A stretch of 64,000 nucleotides of DNA from Synechococcus sp. A15-62 (GTDB taxonomy: Bacteria; Cyanobacteriota; Cyanobacteriia; PCC-6307; Cyanobiaceae). Location: NCBI RefSeq assembly GCF_014280075.1, contig NZ_CP047950.1:1240001-1304000 (forward strand), in the 5' to 3' direction. Shown piece by piece: positions 42,276-50,210 of this stretch. The notes below the pieces were generated by a model that was not told the DNA's origin, ran no database searches, and saw nothing but the letters and a program-made list of their open reading frames with translations. Positions within the stretch are counted from its first letter, which is position 1; every line of letters begins with the position of its first letter. The translations under genes were made by a program, and so were the position numbers.

Positions 42276-42731
42276 GTGAGCGTCAGTTCGGTTCAGCCCG
42301 CCCAAGCGATCAGTTCCATCGGCGTGCATGGCGCGTGGCAATTGTTGAGCTACGACGTTGAAGAACAAGCCAACGGCACCACCTTCTCACCAATGGGGGA
42401 CAACCCCAGCGGCTATGTGATCTTCACAACGGAGGGACGTCTCTCTTTCATGCTTTCGGCGGAGGGTCGCCAACCGGGCAGCAATGCCGAGGAGCGATCT
42501 GCCCTGCTGAGCAGCATGATCGCCTACACCGGCACCTACCGGCTCGAGGGTGATCGTTGGATCACTCAGGTGGATGTGGCCTGGAATCCGGAATGGGTGG
42601 GCACGGAACAGACACGCTTTTTCGCGATCGACGGCGACGTGCTCACGGTGCACACCCCCTGGCGGGTGATGCCCAACTGGCCCGAGAAAGGCCTCACCCG
42701 CAGCATTGTTCGTTTTCAGCGCTGCCGCTGA
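42276..42731 (+). CDS. Lipocalin-like domain protein
   Basis: About 152 residues from GTG 42276. VHGAWQLLSYDVEEQANGTT, NPSGYVIFTTEGRLSFML, AYTGTYRLEGDRWITQVDVA and the C-terminal RFQRC follow the lipocalin-like (barrel) pattern. Possibly binds a hydrophobic ligand; unproven. Confidence 0.75.
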   Translation: MSVSSVQPAQAISSIGVHGAWQLLSYDVEEQANGTTFSPMGDNPSGYVIFTTEGRLSFMLSAEGRQPGSNAEERSALLSSMIAYTGTYRLEGDRWITQVDVAWNPEWVGTEQTRFFAIDGDVLTVHTPWRVMPNWPEKGLTRSIVRFQRCR

Positions 42732-42733
42732 AT

Positions 42734-42985
42734 TCAGGCTTCGCCCTTCTGGCCACCACAGGCGTGGCGGGGTTGGTAGCCCTGCTGCTCAGCCAGATAG
42801 CGGAGATAAACAATCTGATGACGGTCCGGCATGCCTACCGCAGCAATCAGACCCAACGGGCCAAACAGAAAACCCGCAAGTGCCCAGCGGTTGCTGTTGC
42901 GCGCCTTCTGGGCTGCAACGGTTTTCGAGAGGCCAGCGCTGATCAAATGGGCGATCAGCACAAACACCAAAGACTTGAGTTCCAC
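42734..42985 (-). CDS. Small membrane protein, 83 residues
   Basis: GTG start. First helix LKSLVFVLIAHLISAGLSK, then KARNSNRWALAGFLFGPLGL IAAVGMPDR, a pattern seen in many small membrane proteins. C-terminal part has a cysteine and a Gly-rich end. Function unknown. Confidence 0.65.
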   Translation of the reverse strand: MELKSLVFVLIAHLISAGLSKTVAAQKARNSNRWALAGFLFGPLGLIAAVGMPDRHQIVYLRYLAEQQGYQPRHACGGQKGEA

Positions 42986-43067
42986 AGACAAGGCACAACA
43001 CACCCGTTGAGATTGCCAGCGCCTGCAGCACTGTCAGCCCTAGAACGGCAGCTCACGCCGAGCTGCG

Positions 43068-44306
43068 ATGGCGACCACTCCCCTCCCCAGCACAGGCGCC
43101 GTGAGCGGACTGGGGGAAACCCTGGCCTCCTTCACCCAGGCGGATTTCGCCCAGCGTCGCTTCGAGACCCACGGCGATGTGTTCGAAACCAAGCTGCTGG
43201 CCCAACGGATGGTGTTCATCCGCGGCGAACGGGCCATCGGCGACCTGCTGGGGCAGGGGGATTCCCTCCAGGGCTGGTGGCCCGAAAGCGTGCGGCAACT
43301 GCTGGGCAGCCAATCGCTGGCCAACCGCAGTGGGCCAGGGCACAAAGTCCGGCGCCGGGTTGTGGGGCAACTGTTCTCCAGCGCAGCACTGGCCCGCTAC
43401 ACACCGTCGATCGAGCAGTTGGTGGGGGAGCTCTGCCAGGAGCTGATCACCACCAACACACCGCTGCCGCTGGCGGCACGGATGCGGCGCTTCGCCTTTG
43501 CGGTGATCGCCACCACGGTGCTGGGGCTGGATGGCGCCAGCCGTGATGCCCTGTTCGCCGACTTCGAGATCTGGACCCGGGCTCTGTTCTCAATTCCGCT
43601 GGCGATTCCCGGCACTCCCTTCGCCAAGGCGATGGCCGCACGCCAACGGCTGCTGAAGCGGATCAAGGGCGTGCTCCAGGCGGGCACCAACCAAGGCGGG
43701 CTTGATCTGCTGAGCGGCGGCTTGGATGAAGCAGGCATTCCCCTGGACGATGACGACTTAGCCGAACAGCTGCTGCTTTTGCTGTTCGCCGGCTACGAGA
43801 CAACGGCCTCATCGCTGAGCTGCCTGTTCCGGGCGCTGCTGCTCAACCCGGAGGTGGAGAGCTGGTTGCTGGACGGCCTCAATGACGATCCAGCATCAGC
43901 AAAGTTGGACGCAACGGTTCTAGAGGTGATGCGGCTGACGCCACCGGTGGGAGGGTTCTTCCGGCGCAGCCTGGCGCCGATCGAGCTGGCGGGGGTAGAT
44001 GTTCCCGAAGGCAGCGTGATTCAGGTGGTGCTGAGCCCGACGTCGGCCGGTGATGACGACGATCTGGCGACATTCCGGCCGCAACGCCACCTGGATGGAT
44101 CGTTCAAGCAGACGCTGCTGCCCTTTGGCGGCGGAGAACGGGTCTGCCTGGGCAAGGCCCTGGCGGAATTAGAGATCCGCCTGATGGCGGTGGGGCTGCT
44201 GCAGGCGGTAGAGCTGCAGCTGCAGCCGGAGCAAGACCTATCGCTGCAGTTGATCCCCAGCCCCACCCCCAAAGATGGCCTGTTGGTTCAGGCCGCCGCG
44301 CGGTGA
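43068..44306 (+). CDS. Cytochrome P450
   Basis: 412 residues. I-helix AGYETTASSL, K-helix EVMRLTPPVGGFFRRSL (ExxR) and heme-binding FGGGERVCLG with axial Cys near residue 360. Cytoplasmic type without membrane anchor, similar in layout to cyanobacterial CYP120-like enzymes. Substrate unknown. No redox-partner gene adjacent, though ferredoxin is at 21.9 kb. Confidence 0.92.
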   Translation: MATTPLPSTGAVSGLGETLASFTQADFAQRRFETHGDVFETKLLAQRMVFIRGERAIGDLLGQGDSLQGWWPESVRQLLGSQSLANRSGPGHKVRRRVVGQLFSSAALARYTPSIEQLVGELCQELITTNTPLPLAARMRRFAFAVIATTVLGLDGASRDALFADFEIWTRALFSIPLAIPGTPFAKAMAARQRLLKRIKGVLQAGTNQGGLDLLSGGLDEAGIPLDDDDLAEQLLLLLFAGYETTASSLSCLFRALLLNPEVESWLLDGLNDDPASAKLDATVLEVMRLTPPVGGFFRRSLAPIELAGVDVPEGSVIQVVLSPTSAGDDDDLATFRPQRHLDGSFKQTLLPFGGGERVCLGKALAELEIRLMAVGLLQAVELQLQPEQDLSLQLIPSPTPKDGLLVQAAAR

Positions 44307-44542
44307 CGGCGACGTCCGAGGGGTTCGATCCAGTCAACCAGCACCTCTTGGTGATGAAGCATCGACTCGGATAGGCGGCAGCCGAGGTTGATCTCGCCTT
44401 GGTCCATCAGGCGTCCGAGGCGGATGGCGGCAGCCTCTTCGGGCCGATCAAAGTTGGTTTGTTGGGCGGCCAACCAGTTCACCTCGCGCTCGGTGATCAC
44501 CCCGGTGGAGAGGCTCTCCAGGAAGATTTCTCCGACGGTCAT
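44288..44542 (-). CDS. Uncharacterised helical protein, 84 residues
   Basis: MTVGEIFLESLSTGVITERE then QQTNFDRPEEAAAIRLGRLM, ending GRRRHRAAA. Overlaps the P450 3' end by 19 bases. Function unknown. Confidence 0.7.
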   Translation of the reverse strand: MTVGEIFLESLSTGVITEREVNWLAAQQTNFDRPEEAAAIRLGRLMDQGEINLGCRLSESMLHHQEVLVDWIEPLGRRRHRAAA

Positions 44543-44607
44543 GGGAAACGTGTAACGAATTCGTTACATCCTGGCGCGGCCGGCGGGCAGCTGCGATTTA
44601 TGGCCGT

Positions 44608-44832
44608 TCAGGCCAGCCACTGATCGGCATCCATCACCTTTTTGATCAGCAGGCCGAGGCGCTTGAACTCAGCGAAGTTCACATCCTTCACCGCCTGATC
44701 CAGGCCGCAATCCACCCAGGCGCCATCGCGCTTCTCCTCAATCGTGAAGTCCTGTTCGAGGCTGTCGCGGCGGATCCGGTAAGTGATGCCGTCCTCGTGG
44801 AGGTAGTCGGCTGAAACCAGCTGCAGACCCAT
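44608..44832 (-). CDS. Uncharacterised soluble protein, 74 residues
   Basis: MGLQLVSADYLHEDGITYRI then RRDSLEQDFTIEEKRDGAWV and FAEFKRLGLLIKKVMDADQW. Beta-strand then helix. Next gene upstream on the same strand. Confidence 0.7.
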   Translation of the reverse strand: MGLQLVSADYLHEDGITYRIRRDSLEQDFTIEEKRDGAWVDCGLDQAVKDVNFAEFKRLGLLIKKVMDADQWLA

Positions 44833-44844
44833 CGATCGCTCGCG

Positions 44845-45510
44845 TCAATCCAGCGATGGTGGCGCGAAGGTGTCGGCCACCGCAACAATCCAGCGGGCCG
44901 CCGCCGCCGTCACCTGCTCCTTGGTGACGTTGAACTCCAGATCGTGCCCCTGCTCGAGCAGATCGGGAATGATCGTCTGCCAGGCCATGCCGGCGGCACT
45001 GGCGTTGAGATCACCAATCAGCACGAAGGCCTTGGCCGCCCCGGTGACGGCATCGGTGTACTCGGGATTGGCGCTCACCTTGCTGCGGTACCAGTCACCC
45101 ACAAGATCCCGCTGGGCCTTGCTCAGAAAAGGCGGGGCGCCAACGAGGTAGGCATCGAGCACGAGCATCGGGCTGGGAACGCTCTTGCCCGGGTGCTTGA
45201 GCTCGAACCAGGCCTGACCGATGGAGGCGGCATCGGGCCAGTGGCAGAGGATCGCCGCGTCCTGACTGTCGAGGGACCGCTGGCTGGCCAGCTGATCGAT
45301 GCGGTCCTGCAGGGCCTGCCCGGTGAGGGGCGGTTCACTGCGGGCGTGCTCGGCGCGTGCTTCATTGATCGCCTCGGCCACGGCCGCCTCGTTCTCGTTG
45401 AGCTGCTCGAGGGCCCGCTTGAGGTTGGCGTCGGCGGGAATGGCCACAAAGCATCGAGCGGGGGTCAACCCCAAGATGTCATTGCCGTCGCCAAGACGCA
45501 GCCAAGGCAA
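44845..45510 (-). CDS. Uncharacterised protein, 221 residues
   Basis: MPWLRLGDGNDILGLTPARC start, two or three helical segments (ALEQLNENEAAVAEAINEAR), a central CHWPDAASIGQAWFEL and a C-terminal VTKEQVTAAAARWIVAVADT. Soluble; no known motif. Possible operon with the 74-residue protein downstream. Confidence 0.72.
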   Translation of the reverse strand: MPWLRLGDGNDILGLTPARCFVAIPADANLKRALEQLNENEAAVAEAINEARAEHARSEPPLTGQALQDRIDQLASQRSLDSQDAAILCHWPDAASIGQAWFELKHPGKSVPSPMLVLDAYLVGAPPFLSKAQRDLVGDWYRSKVSANPEYTDAVTGAAKAFVLIGDLNASAAGMAWQTIIPDLLEQGHDLEFNVTKEQVTAAAARWIVAVADTFAPPSLD

Positions 45511-45518
45511 CGAACACG

Positions 45519-45758
45519 CTATTGATAATTTTCCACCTGAAGGTTGTAAGCCGACACCAGCAGATTTTTATCCAGACAGATCTCGGCTGGAAATTTTGGC
45601 GACGCCGATTTAATCAGCCGCAAGTGAACATCAATCGGCTTGTATCCCACTCTCAGACAGCTTTCAAAGAATTTGGAGACAGCAACTTCGAGGACTTCAG
45701 CACCAAAGAGAGGTGTCACTTGACCGCTTTCATGCACCAATAGCCCGAAGTAATGCAT
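45519..45758 (-). CDS. Small soluble protein, 79 residues
   Basis: MHYFGLLVHESGQVTPLFGA then VLEVAVSKFFESCLRVGYKP and FPAEICLDKNLLVSAYNLQV. Alpha/beta, two cysteines. AT-richer than its neighbours. Function unknown. Confidence 0.62.
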   Translation of the reverse strand: MHYFGLLVHESGQVTPLFGAEVLEVAVSKFFESCLRVGYKPIDVHLRLIKSASPKFPAEICLDKNLLVSAYNLQVENYQ

Positions 45759-45859
45759 CGACCAAATCAAAGCGTCGAGACTTTACAAAACCGAGAATCA
45801 TTTGCAATAAGCATAAATACCCACCCAATACCGTGCCAAAACGTGGGGGCTCTCATAAA

Positions 45860-45886
45860 AAAGCAGGAGGGTTGCCCCTCCTGCCC
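45860..45886 (-). terminator. Intrinsic terminator of the phycobilisome linker gene
   Basis: On the reverse strand a perfect nine-pair stem GCAGGAGGG/CCCTCCTGC with a four-base loop precedes TTTTTT. Confidence 0.92.
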
Positions 45887-45921
45887 TTACTGCTCAACTC
45901 ATCGCTGCAAGCAGCAATGAA

Positions 45922-46794
45922 TCAGAAGCGGCCGTAGTTGAACTTGCCGCCATACATGCGGCGGTAAGCAGCGTTGCGGGGGTTGCTGACGGCGTTCGTG
46001 TAGGAGAAGCCACCACGATCGCTGTCATCTGAATAAACAGCAGCAGCAGCGAAGGAATTGAGATCCATGCTGAAACGCTTCACCAGGGAAGGGCCGGTGT
46101 ACATGGCGTTTTCAGAGCTGGCATTAGCCGGAGTGATTTCGGCCATGCCAACAAAGGTGGAGCAGGAAGCCCGTGCTTCCGACTTGAAGCCACGCAGATA
46201 GGGAACCGTGTCGGTTCCGAAGGTTTCGAGGTACTCCTCCGAACGAACGAGACTGTCAACGAAAGCGTCGAAACCCTCTGCAGCGATCAGCTGAATGCCT
46301 GCACTCACTTCCTTCTGATTGATCGGAGGGCGACCCAGCAGGTGCTTGGTGGTGAGCTCGATGCCGCGCATGGGAGACACGGCGTGGAAAAACTTCTGCT
46401 TGTAAAGCTCGGATTTCACCAGGCCTGCCATGAAGCCCTGCACGTTGATGCGGCCGTCACAGAGGAAAGCCTCCAGTGAGACGAGACGCTGGTTGTCGGA
46501 GATACCGATGTTGCCAAACACCTGCTTGTAGCCAGCGGTGATGGCAGCTTCCAGAGCCTGGCTGCCCGTTGAGGCATAGGTGTGGTTGATCGCCGAGAAG
46601 GGGCACTCCTCATGGATCCGGGGGCCCATACCAATGCCCATAGCGGCGCACTGGTTTTGCTTGTACTCAGCAGGTGTAGATGCCGCCTTGCCCTTGTTGG
46701 AGCTGGCACTTTTGGCTGCATCCACGGAGTTCGCAAATGCGAATGACACCCGCTGTTCGTGGGTGAAATCCCGCTTGTACTTCAGGGCTGGCAT
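45922..46794 (-). CDS. Phycobilisome linker polypeptide, phycoerythrin-associated type
   Basis: 290 residues with one PBS-linker domain (about residues 60-190): YKQVFGNIGISDNQRLVSLE, GFMAGLVKSELYKQKFF, HLLGRPP, SEEYLETFGTDTVPYLRG. It lacks a CpcD-like C-terminus. The N-terminal cysteine 49 (NQCAAMGIG) matches the bilin-attachment position known for class II phycoerythrin gamma/linkers of the MpeC type, so the protein could carry phycourobilin; family member (mpeC/D/E) not decided. It lies alone, away from a rod-gene cluster. Confidence 0.88.
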   Translation of the reverse strand: MPALKYKRDFTHEQRVSFAFANSVDAAKSASSNKGKAASTPAEYKQNQCAAMGIGMGPRIHEECPFSAINHTYASTGSQALEAAITAGYKQVFGNIGISDNQRLVSLEAFLCDGRINVQGFMAGLVKSELYKQKFFHAVSPMRGIELTTKHLLGRPPINQKEVSAGIQLIAAEGFDAFVDSLVRSEEYLETFGTDTVPYLRGFKSEARASCSTFVGMAEITPANASSENAMYTGPSLVKRFSMDLNSFAAAAVYSDDSDRGGFSYTNAVSNPRNAAYRRMYGGKFNYGRF

Positions 46795-46876
46795 CCGAGA
46801 AAACAGTGAAATCAGGTCAAAGATATGGCGATCGCTTCATCAATGGAGATGAACTTAGTAATAGTTAAAAGCTGCG

Positions 46877-47071
46877 TTGCAGCAGCAATCGGCATTCATT
46901 GCTTCAGGCCAAATCGAAGGCCTGGTCTCGGCCAGAACACAGGCTCTTCTCAAGGGTGTTGGCCGCAACCCTTGGGAAGAGTTTGTCTTGAATCTCAGCC
47001 GCCATTGCAGTAGCGAACAGCTTCAGCTTGTGAGCGGCCCTCAGCCACAACGGTTTCAACGCAGCCGTTGA
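46877..47071 (+). CDS. Doubtful small ORF, 64 residues
   Basis: TTG start directly after an in-frame stop; reads LVSARTQALLKGVGRNPWEE, plausible in composition, but no ribosome site is seen and the 3' end overlaps the opposite gene by 77 bases. Confidence 0.35.
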   Translation: MQQQSAFIASGQIEGLVSARTQALLKGVGRNPWEEFVLNLSRHCSSEQLQLVSGPQPQRFQRSR

Positions 47072-47231
47072 ACTGGCGACTCTCCTGCTTCACGGCACAC
47101 AGACCAACAGCAATGGCCGCCAGCGACACGGCCGACACCACGGTGGCGGAGATCTGAACCAGGCCATAGGCGAGCATCGCCCACTTCTTGCCGCTGCAGG
47201 ACTGCTGGTTGGTGGTTTCCTCGGACATCAC
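46995..47231 (-). CDS. Small membrane protein, 78 residues
   Basis: N-terminal MMSEETTNQQSCSGKKWAML, then a long hydrophobic segment (VQISATVVSAVSLAAIAVGL), ending QFNGCVETVVAEGR. One transmembrane helix and three cysteines. Lies downstream of the LuxR gene on the same strand. Function unknown. Confidence 0.7.
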   Translation of the reverse strand: MMSEETTNQQSCSGKKWAMLAYGLVQISATVVSAVSLAAIAVGLCAVKQESRQFNGCVETVVAEGRSQAEAVRYCNGG

Positions 47232-47331
47232 ACAAAAGCAACGCCGAGACCCTATGGATCAAGCGTTGGCAACCGACGCACGATCACGACCGTGATCACC
47301 GAACAGGCGATCACCGAACAGCCTCAAGGAC

Positions 47332-48042
47332 TCAGCCGAGGGGATCGATCAGGCCGTAGAGCAACGCCATCACCGCCAGCTGGGTGCGATCCGCGGCACC
47401 CAACTTGTCTTTGGCAATTACCACGTGGGTCTTCACCGTTTCCACCGAGATGCCAAGGCTGCTGCCGATGCCCTGGTTGGTGAGGCCGCGGGCGACGCCA
47501 GCCACCACCTCCAGTTCCCGCTCGGTGAGCTCCTCAATCAACGGCGGCAGGTTCGGGTTCGGTGCTTCGGCCGCACCGAGCTGGCGAATCTCCTCAGGGA
47601 GATACACACCGCCTTCGGAAAGGGTTTGAAGGGCTTGAACGAAATCGCCCTTGCCGGTGCCGAGGCTTGATTTGAAGATCACCGCATCGGCATAGGCCTG
47701 CATCGCCTCCTGCACCACGGCCTGGGTTTCGCGCACCAGCACGATCAACAGCTGACAGGTGGGCAGCTCCTGCTTCACCCGCCGCAGCAGATTCATGCCG
47801 TAGCCGGTTTCCAGATCCGAGCTGCAGATCAGCAGGCTCGGCTTGTGGCGCAGCACCAGTTCAAAGCCTTCGTCTTCAGTGGTCGCGGCACCCACCACGG
47901 CACGGCGGATCGGCTCGGCCAGACAGAGGCAGGCCAGGGTGAGGCGATCACCGCAGCAGGCCACCACCCGCTGGGTCTTGAAAAACTGCGCCGTTGCTTC
48001 GACGGCTTCGTGCAAAGCGCGAGACTCGAGCCGCAGCTCCAT
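47332..48042 (-). CDS. LuxR-type two-component response regulator
   Basis: 236 residues from ATG 48042. N-terminal receiver-like domain (CGDRLTLACLCLAEPI, LLICSSDLETGYGMNLL with the likely phospho-Asp, ADAVIFKSS with conserved Lys) and C-terminal LuxR HTH LTERELEVVAGVARGLTNQG ... VETVKTHVVIAKDKLGA. The N-terminal acidic pair is reduced to one Asp. The nearby twin palindromes at 48305-48356 could be its targets. Confidence 0.88.
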   Translation of the reverse strand: MELRLESRALHEAVEATAQFFKTQRVVACCGDRLTLACLCLAEPIRRAVVGAATTEDEGFELVLRHKPSLLICSSDLETGYGMNLLRRVKQELPTCQLLIVLVRETQAVVQEAMQAYADAVIFKSSLGTGKGDFVQALQTLSEGGVYLPEEIRQLGAAEAPNPNLPPLIEELTERELEVVAGVARGLTNQGIGSSLGISVETVKTHVVIAKDKLGAADRTQLAVMALLYGLIDPLG

Positions 48043-48067
48043 CCCAGGCTGTTCGGATGCCCCTCTT

Positions 48068-48253
48068 TTAGCGGCGTTTGGATGGCTCAGCTGCAGAGCC
48101 ATCACGCCCAGCATCGCGACGGACCACGCCGCGGATGCAGTGGGGATAGCGCTGACGCCCCAGGCGACAGGCGTGGGCGGCATCGGCCACCTGCACCGTT
48201 TCGGTCTGCAGCTCGCCGTTGCACTGAAGAATCAGGTCGTAAAGAGAAGACAT
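48068..48253 (-). CDS. Small soluble protein, 61 residues
   Basis: MSSLYDLILQCNGELQTETV then DAAHACRLGRQRYPHCIRGV, basic C-terminus. Resembles 32338-32493 in its start (YDLI ... ET..A.D). Divergent from the gene at 48390 across a 136-base palindrome-bearing gap. Confidence 0.65.
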   Translation of the reverse strand: MSSLYDLILQCNGELQTETVQVADAAHACRLGRQRYPHCIRGVVRRDAGRDGSAAEPSKRR

Positions 48254-48304
48254 ACCAACCGGCGGCGCGCCTTTTTATTGAGCCCCAACAGCCGCAGGTT
48301 CACA

Positions 48305-48356
48305 TCCCTCAGCTGAGGGAGAAATTTCCCCCGAAAAAATCCCTCAGATGAGGGAT
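48305..48356. promoter_or_regulatory. Twin perfect palindromes CCCTCA-NN-TGAGGG, candidate operators
   Basis: TCCCTCAGCTGAGGGA (48305-48320) and ATCCCTCAGATGAGGGAT (48339-48356) have centres 35 bases apart, between two divergent small genes and 260 bases from the LuxR-type regulator. The palindromic half-site CCCTCA/TGAGGG fits a dimeric regulator. Direct observation; the binding protein is inferred. Confidence 0.7.
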
Positions 48357-48389
48357 GTGGATCCGCTTCCGCTTTAAGACAGTGAAGTC

Positions 48390-48647
48390 ATGCCTGCTGA
48401 CAACACACCTCCGATTCGCAAATGCTTGGCAGCTGAAGCCAAGGGAGTTGCGACCGATCCAATCAACCTGGCCATAGCGCGCGAGGTATTGCGACGGGTG
48501 CAGGAGGGGGAGTTGCCTATCGCCGCCAAAAACGCAGGCACAGAGAAGAGACCTGAACAGAGGCGTGTTCTGCCAAACATCCAAACCCAATCAAACCCCC
48601 TTCGTGTCATTTGGCACAACAGCATTGGGTTGGAGCCAGCACATTGA
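48390..48647 (+). CDS. Uncharacterised soluble protein, 85 residues
   Basis: MPADNTPPIRKCLAAEAKGV then NLAIAREVLRRVQEGELPIA and LPNIQTQSNPLRVIWHNSIG. Charged and helical in the first half. First gene downstream of the palindromes on this strand. Function unknown. Confidence 0.6.
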   Translation: MPADNTPPIRKCLAAEAKGVATDPINLAIAREVLRRVQEGELPIAAKNAGTEKRPEQRRVLPNIQTQSNPLRVIWHNSIGLEPAH

Positions 48648-48665
48648 TGCTGTTGCTTCAAAGCT

Positions 48666-48893
48666 GTGGCCAGCAGGCTGCGTCGATCCCTGCTTCAACT
48701 CGGTGACCGTGTTGGCCGCCGCGTGCAGCGCTGGCCGGAGGGATCCTGGCCCGATGCCATGCAACGCAGCCCCCGCCGGGTTCGCAGGACAGCCACGGAT
48801 GTGATCAAAAGCACCGCCCAGGCAGCGGTGGGGCTGGGGCGACGGGCTGCACGCCTGGGGATGGAATCAATTAAACGCGCCAGCAACCGATGA
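48666..48893 (+). CDS. Small basic protein, 75 residues
   Basis: GTG start; MASRLRRSLLQLGDRVGRRV, then VRRTATDVIKSTAQAAVGLG and RAARLGMESIKRASNR. Highly basic, possibly DNA- or membrane-surface binding. Its TGA overlaps the next ATG (48890). Confidence 0.6.
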   Translation: MASRLRRSLLQLGDRVGRRVQRWPEGSWPDAMQRSPRRVRRTATDVIKSTAQAAVGLGRRAARLGMESIKRASNR

Positions 48894-48961
48894 ACAGCGG
48901 CTTACTGGTGTTGTCTGTTCTGCTTTTTGTGGCAGGTGTCACCTTGATCAGCCTGGGCTGA
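48890..48961 (+). CDS. Tiny membrane protein, 23 residues
   Basis: MNSGLLVLSVLLFVAGVTLI then SLG: one hydrophobic helix. Supported by a 4-base ATGA overlap with the preceding gene. Function unknown. Confidence 0.5.
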   Translation: MNSGLLVLSVLLFVAGVTLISLG

Positions 48962-49086
48962 TTAAGCACAAGTACTCAACACGATTAAACGGATCGATCG
49001 GCAACCAAATTCAAAAAAATGACAGCGGTTGATACAGCTTGTCTCTGAAATTCGCCGGATTATGGCTTCATCAAATTCCAAAGCCA

Positions 49087-49188
49087 ATGGAATTCCTCGT
49101 TGCAAGCTGCTTCATTTTTCCGCTCTCTGCCCTGTGGATTCAATCTAGGGAAGACGACAACAATGAAGACGAGATGGACTTTCTCTGA
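49087..49188 (+). CDS. Small membrane protein, 33 residues
   Basis: MEFLVASCFIFPLSALWIQS then an acidic tail (REDDNNEDEMDFL): one hydrophobic helix. The 3' end overlaps the start of the tandem repeat on this strand. Function unknown. Confidence 0.5.
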   Translation: MEFLVASCFIFPLSALWIQSREDDNNEDEMDFL

Positions 49189-49189
49189 A

Positions 49190-49357
49190 TCAAGCCCAGA
49201 ACAGAGACAAGGCTGAGGTCTTCAACGCTTGGGTCAGAAGATCCACAACCAGCTTGGCGAGAGCGATATTCATCAGAGCAAGTGACATGCTCTATTTTTC
49301 TGAGGCATCAACTACATTTTCTGGTCAATTTAGATTTTTATCTCAGAAGAAATGCAT
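49190..49357 (-). pseudogene. Decayed copy of the small membrane protein gene
   Basis: Aligned to the intact copy at 49444-49614 this reading starts at the same ATG CAT TTC but meets three stop codons early on (MHFF stop DKNLN stop, then a third). The C-terminal half stays open from an internal ATG at 49288 (MSLALMNIALAKLVVDLLTQ), so a 32-residue product is possible. Confidence 0.7.
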
Positions 49358-49443
49358 CGTCTTGGAGTTGATGCATGTTTCCAAAGGCATTAAGATCTCC
49401 AGATCTAAGTGATCAGATGGAAATGGTGTGGACTTTCTCTGAA

Positions 49444-49614
49444 TCAAGCCCTGGAGGACGGCAAGACCGAGGCCTTCAACTCATGGGCCAGAAGATCGGT
49501 GGCAAGCATGGTGAGAGCAACACCCATCAGAGCGAGAGCCATGCCCTTATTTTTGTCTGAAGCAATGGCTACATTCCTGGACAATTCCAGATGTTTTTCC
49601 CAGGAGAAATGCAT
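49444..49614 (-). CDS. Small membrane protein, 56 residues (intact copy)
   Basis: MHFSWEKHLELSRNVAIASD then KNKGMALALMGVALTMLATD and LLAHELKASVLPSSRA. One amphipathic/hydrophobic helix. Preserved while its tandem partner decayed, which suggests selection. GGAGAAATG context around the start is only partly SD-like. Function unknown. Confidence 0.6.
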   Translation of the reverse strand: MHFSWEKHLELSRNVAIASDKNKGMALALMGVALTMLATDLLAHELKASVLPSSRA

Positions 49615-49811
49615 CAGCTCTAGGCCTATACATGCTTTCTAAGGCCATAAGCCTTTGCGATCCGAGTGATCAGTGGCATTCAGAAATGTTCTGTAATGAC
49701 AGCAATGCATTGAGATGAGCATTCTTTCCTCAAATCGGTTGCAAGTACTACGTTTTTGATTTGCAGCAGCAAAAGTTCTCGGGTACGTTCCGCTCACCAA
49801 GCCACAAGCCA

Positions 49812-49991
49812 ATGGAACCGATCGCGTTGACTCTGGGCCAGAAATTTGAAGTCGAAAAATTCTCACGCGAGATCGACAACTCGGACGACCTTGCAGCCCT
49901 ACGCAGCATTGCCAAAGAGCTTTTGGTGGCATGGAAACAACAGCAAGCCGCGTCAGCTTGGATCGTGCGCCAGCAGTCCCAGGGTCTCTGA
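49812..49991 (+). CDS. Small helical protein, 59 residues
   Basis: MEPIALTLGQKFEVEKFSRE then NSDDLAALRSIAKELLVAWK and a Gln/Ala-rich end. Layout (strand then long helix) recalls picocyanobacterial small proteins near phoH. An upstream TTG at 49761 is less likely. Not recognised. Confidence 0.65.
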   Translation: MEPIALTLGQKFEVEKFSREIDNSDDLAALRSIAKELLVAWKQQQAASAWIVRQQSQGL

Positions 49992-50033
49992 AATCAGCTC
50001 CTTTCGCTCTCAGCACCAATGGAAGGCAACCAA

Positions 50034-50210
50034 ATGATCACCACCATTACGTTGGAGAGAGATGTTCTGCGTCTTCTGCACCGTGTCGTGGCTGAAGCTC
50101 ACGACAACTGGCCCGGCGGTGACGCCAACGAACAGGCCTGCCTGTTGAACATGAAGACCCAGCTCTATGCGGCCTTGATGGACCACCTGCTCGAATCGGG
50201 TTCCATCTGA
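50034..50210 (+). CDS. Small helical protein, 58 residues
   Basis: MITTITLERDVLRLLHRVVA then NWPGGDANEQACLLNMKTQL. ATG 50034 has GGAAGG 7 bases upstream; ATG 50019 is the alternative. Directly downstream of the 59-residue gene, so probably one transcript. Confidence 0.62.
   Translation: MITTITLERDVLRLLHRVVAEAHDNWPGGDANEQACLLNMKTQLYAALMDHLLESGSI

Larger units (their letters stand above)
49163..49675. repeat. Degenerate tandem duplication, two units of about 257 bases
   Basis: Units 49163-49420 and 49421-49675 share GGACTTTCTCTGAATCAAGC at one end, GAAATGCATC in the middle and AGTGATCAG at the other end. Each unit holds one reverse-strand small gene; the copy in the first unit is broken. Confidence 0.8.

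Noticed and set aside
44321-44345. GGGGTTCGATCC, resembling a tRNA T-arm
   Set aside because: No cloverleaf around it; it is inside the coding region of 44288-44542.
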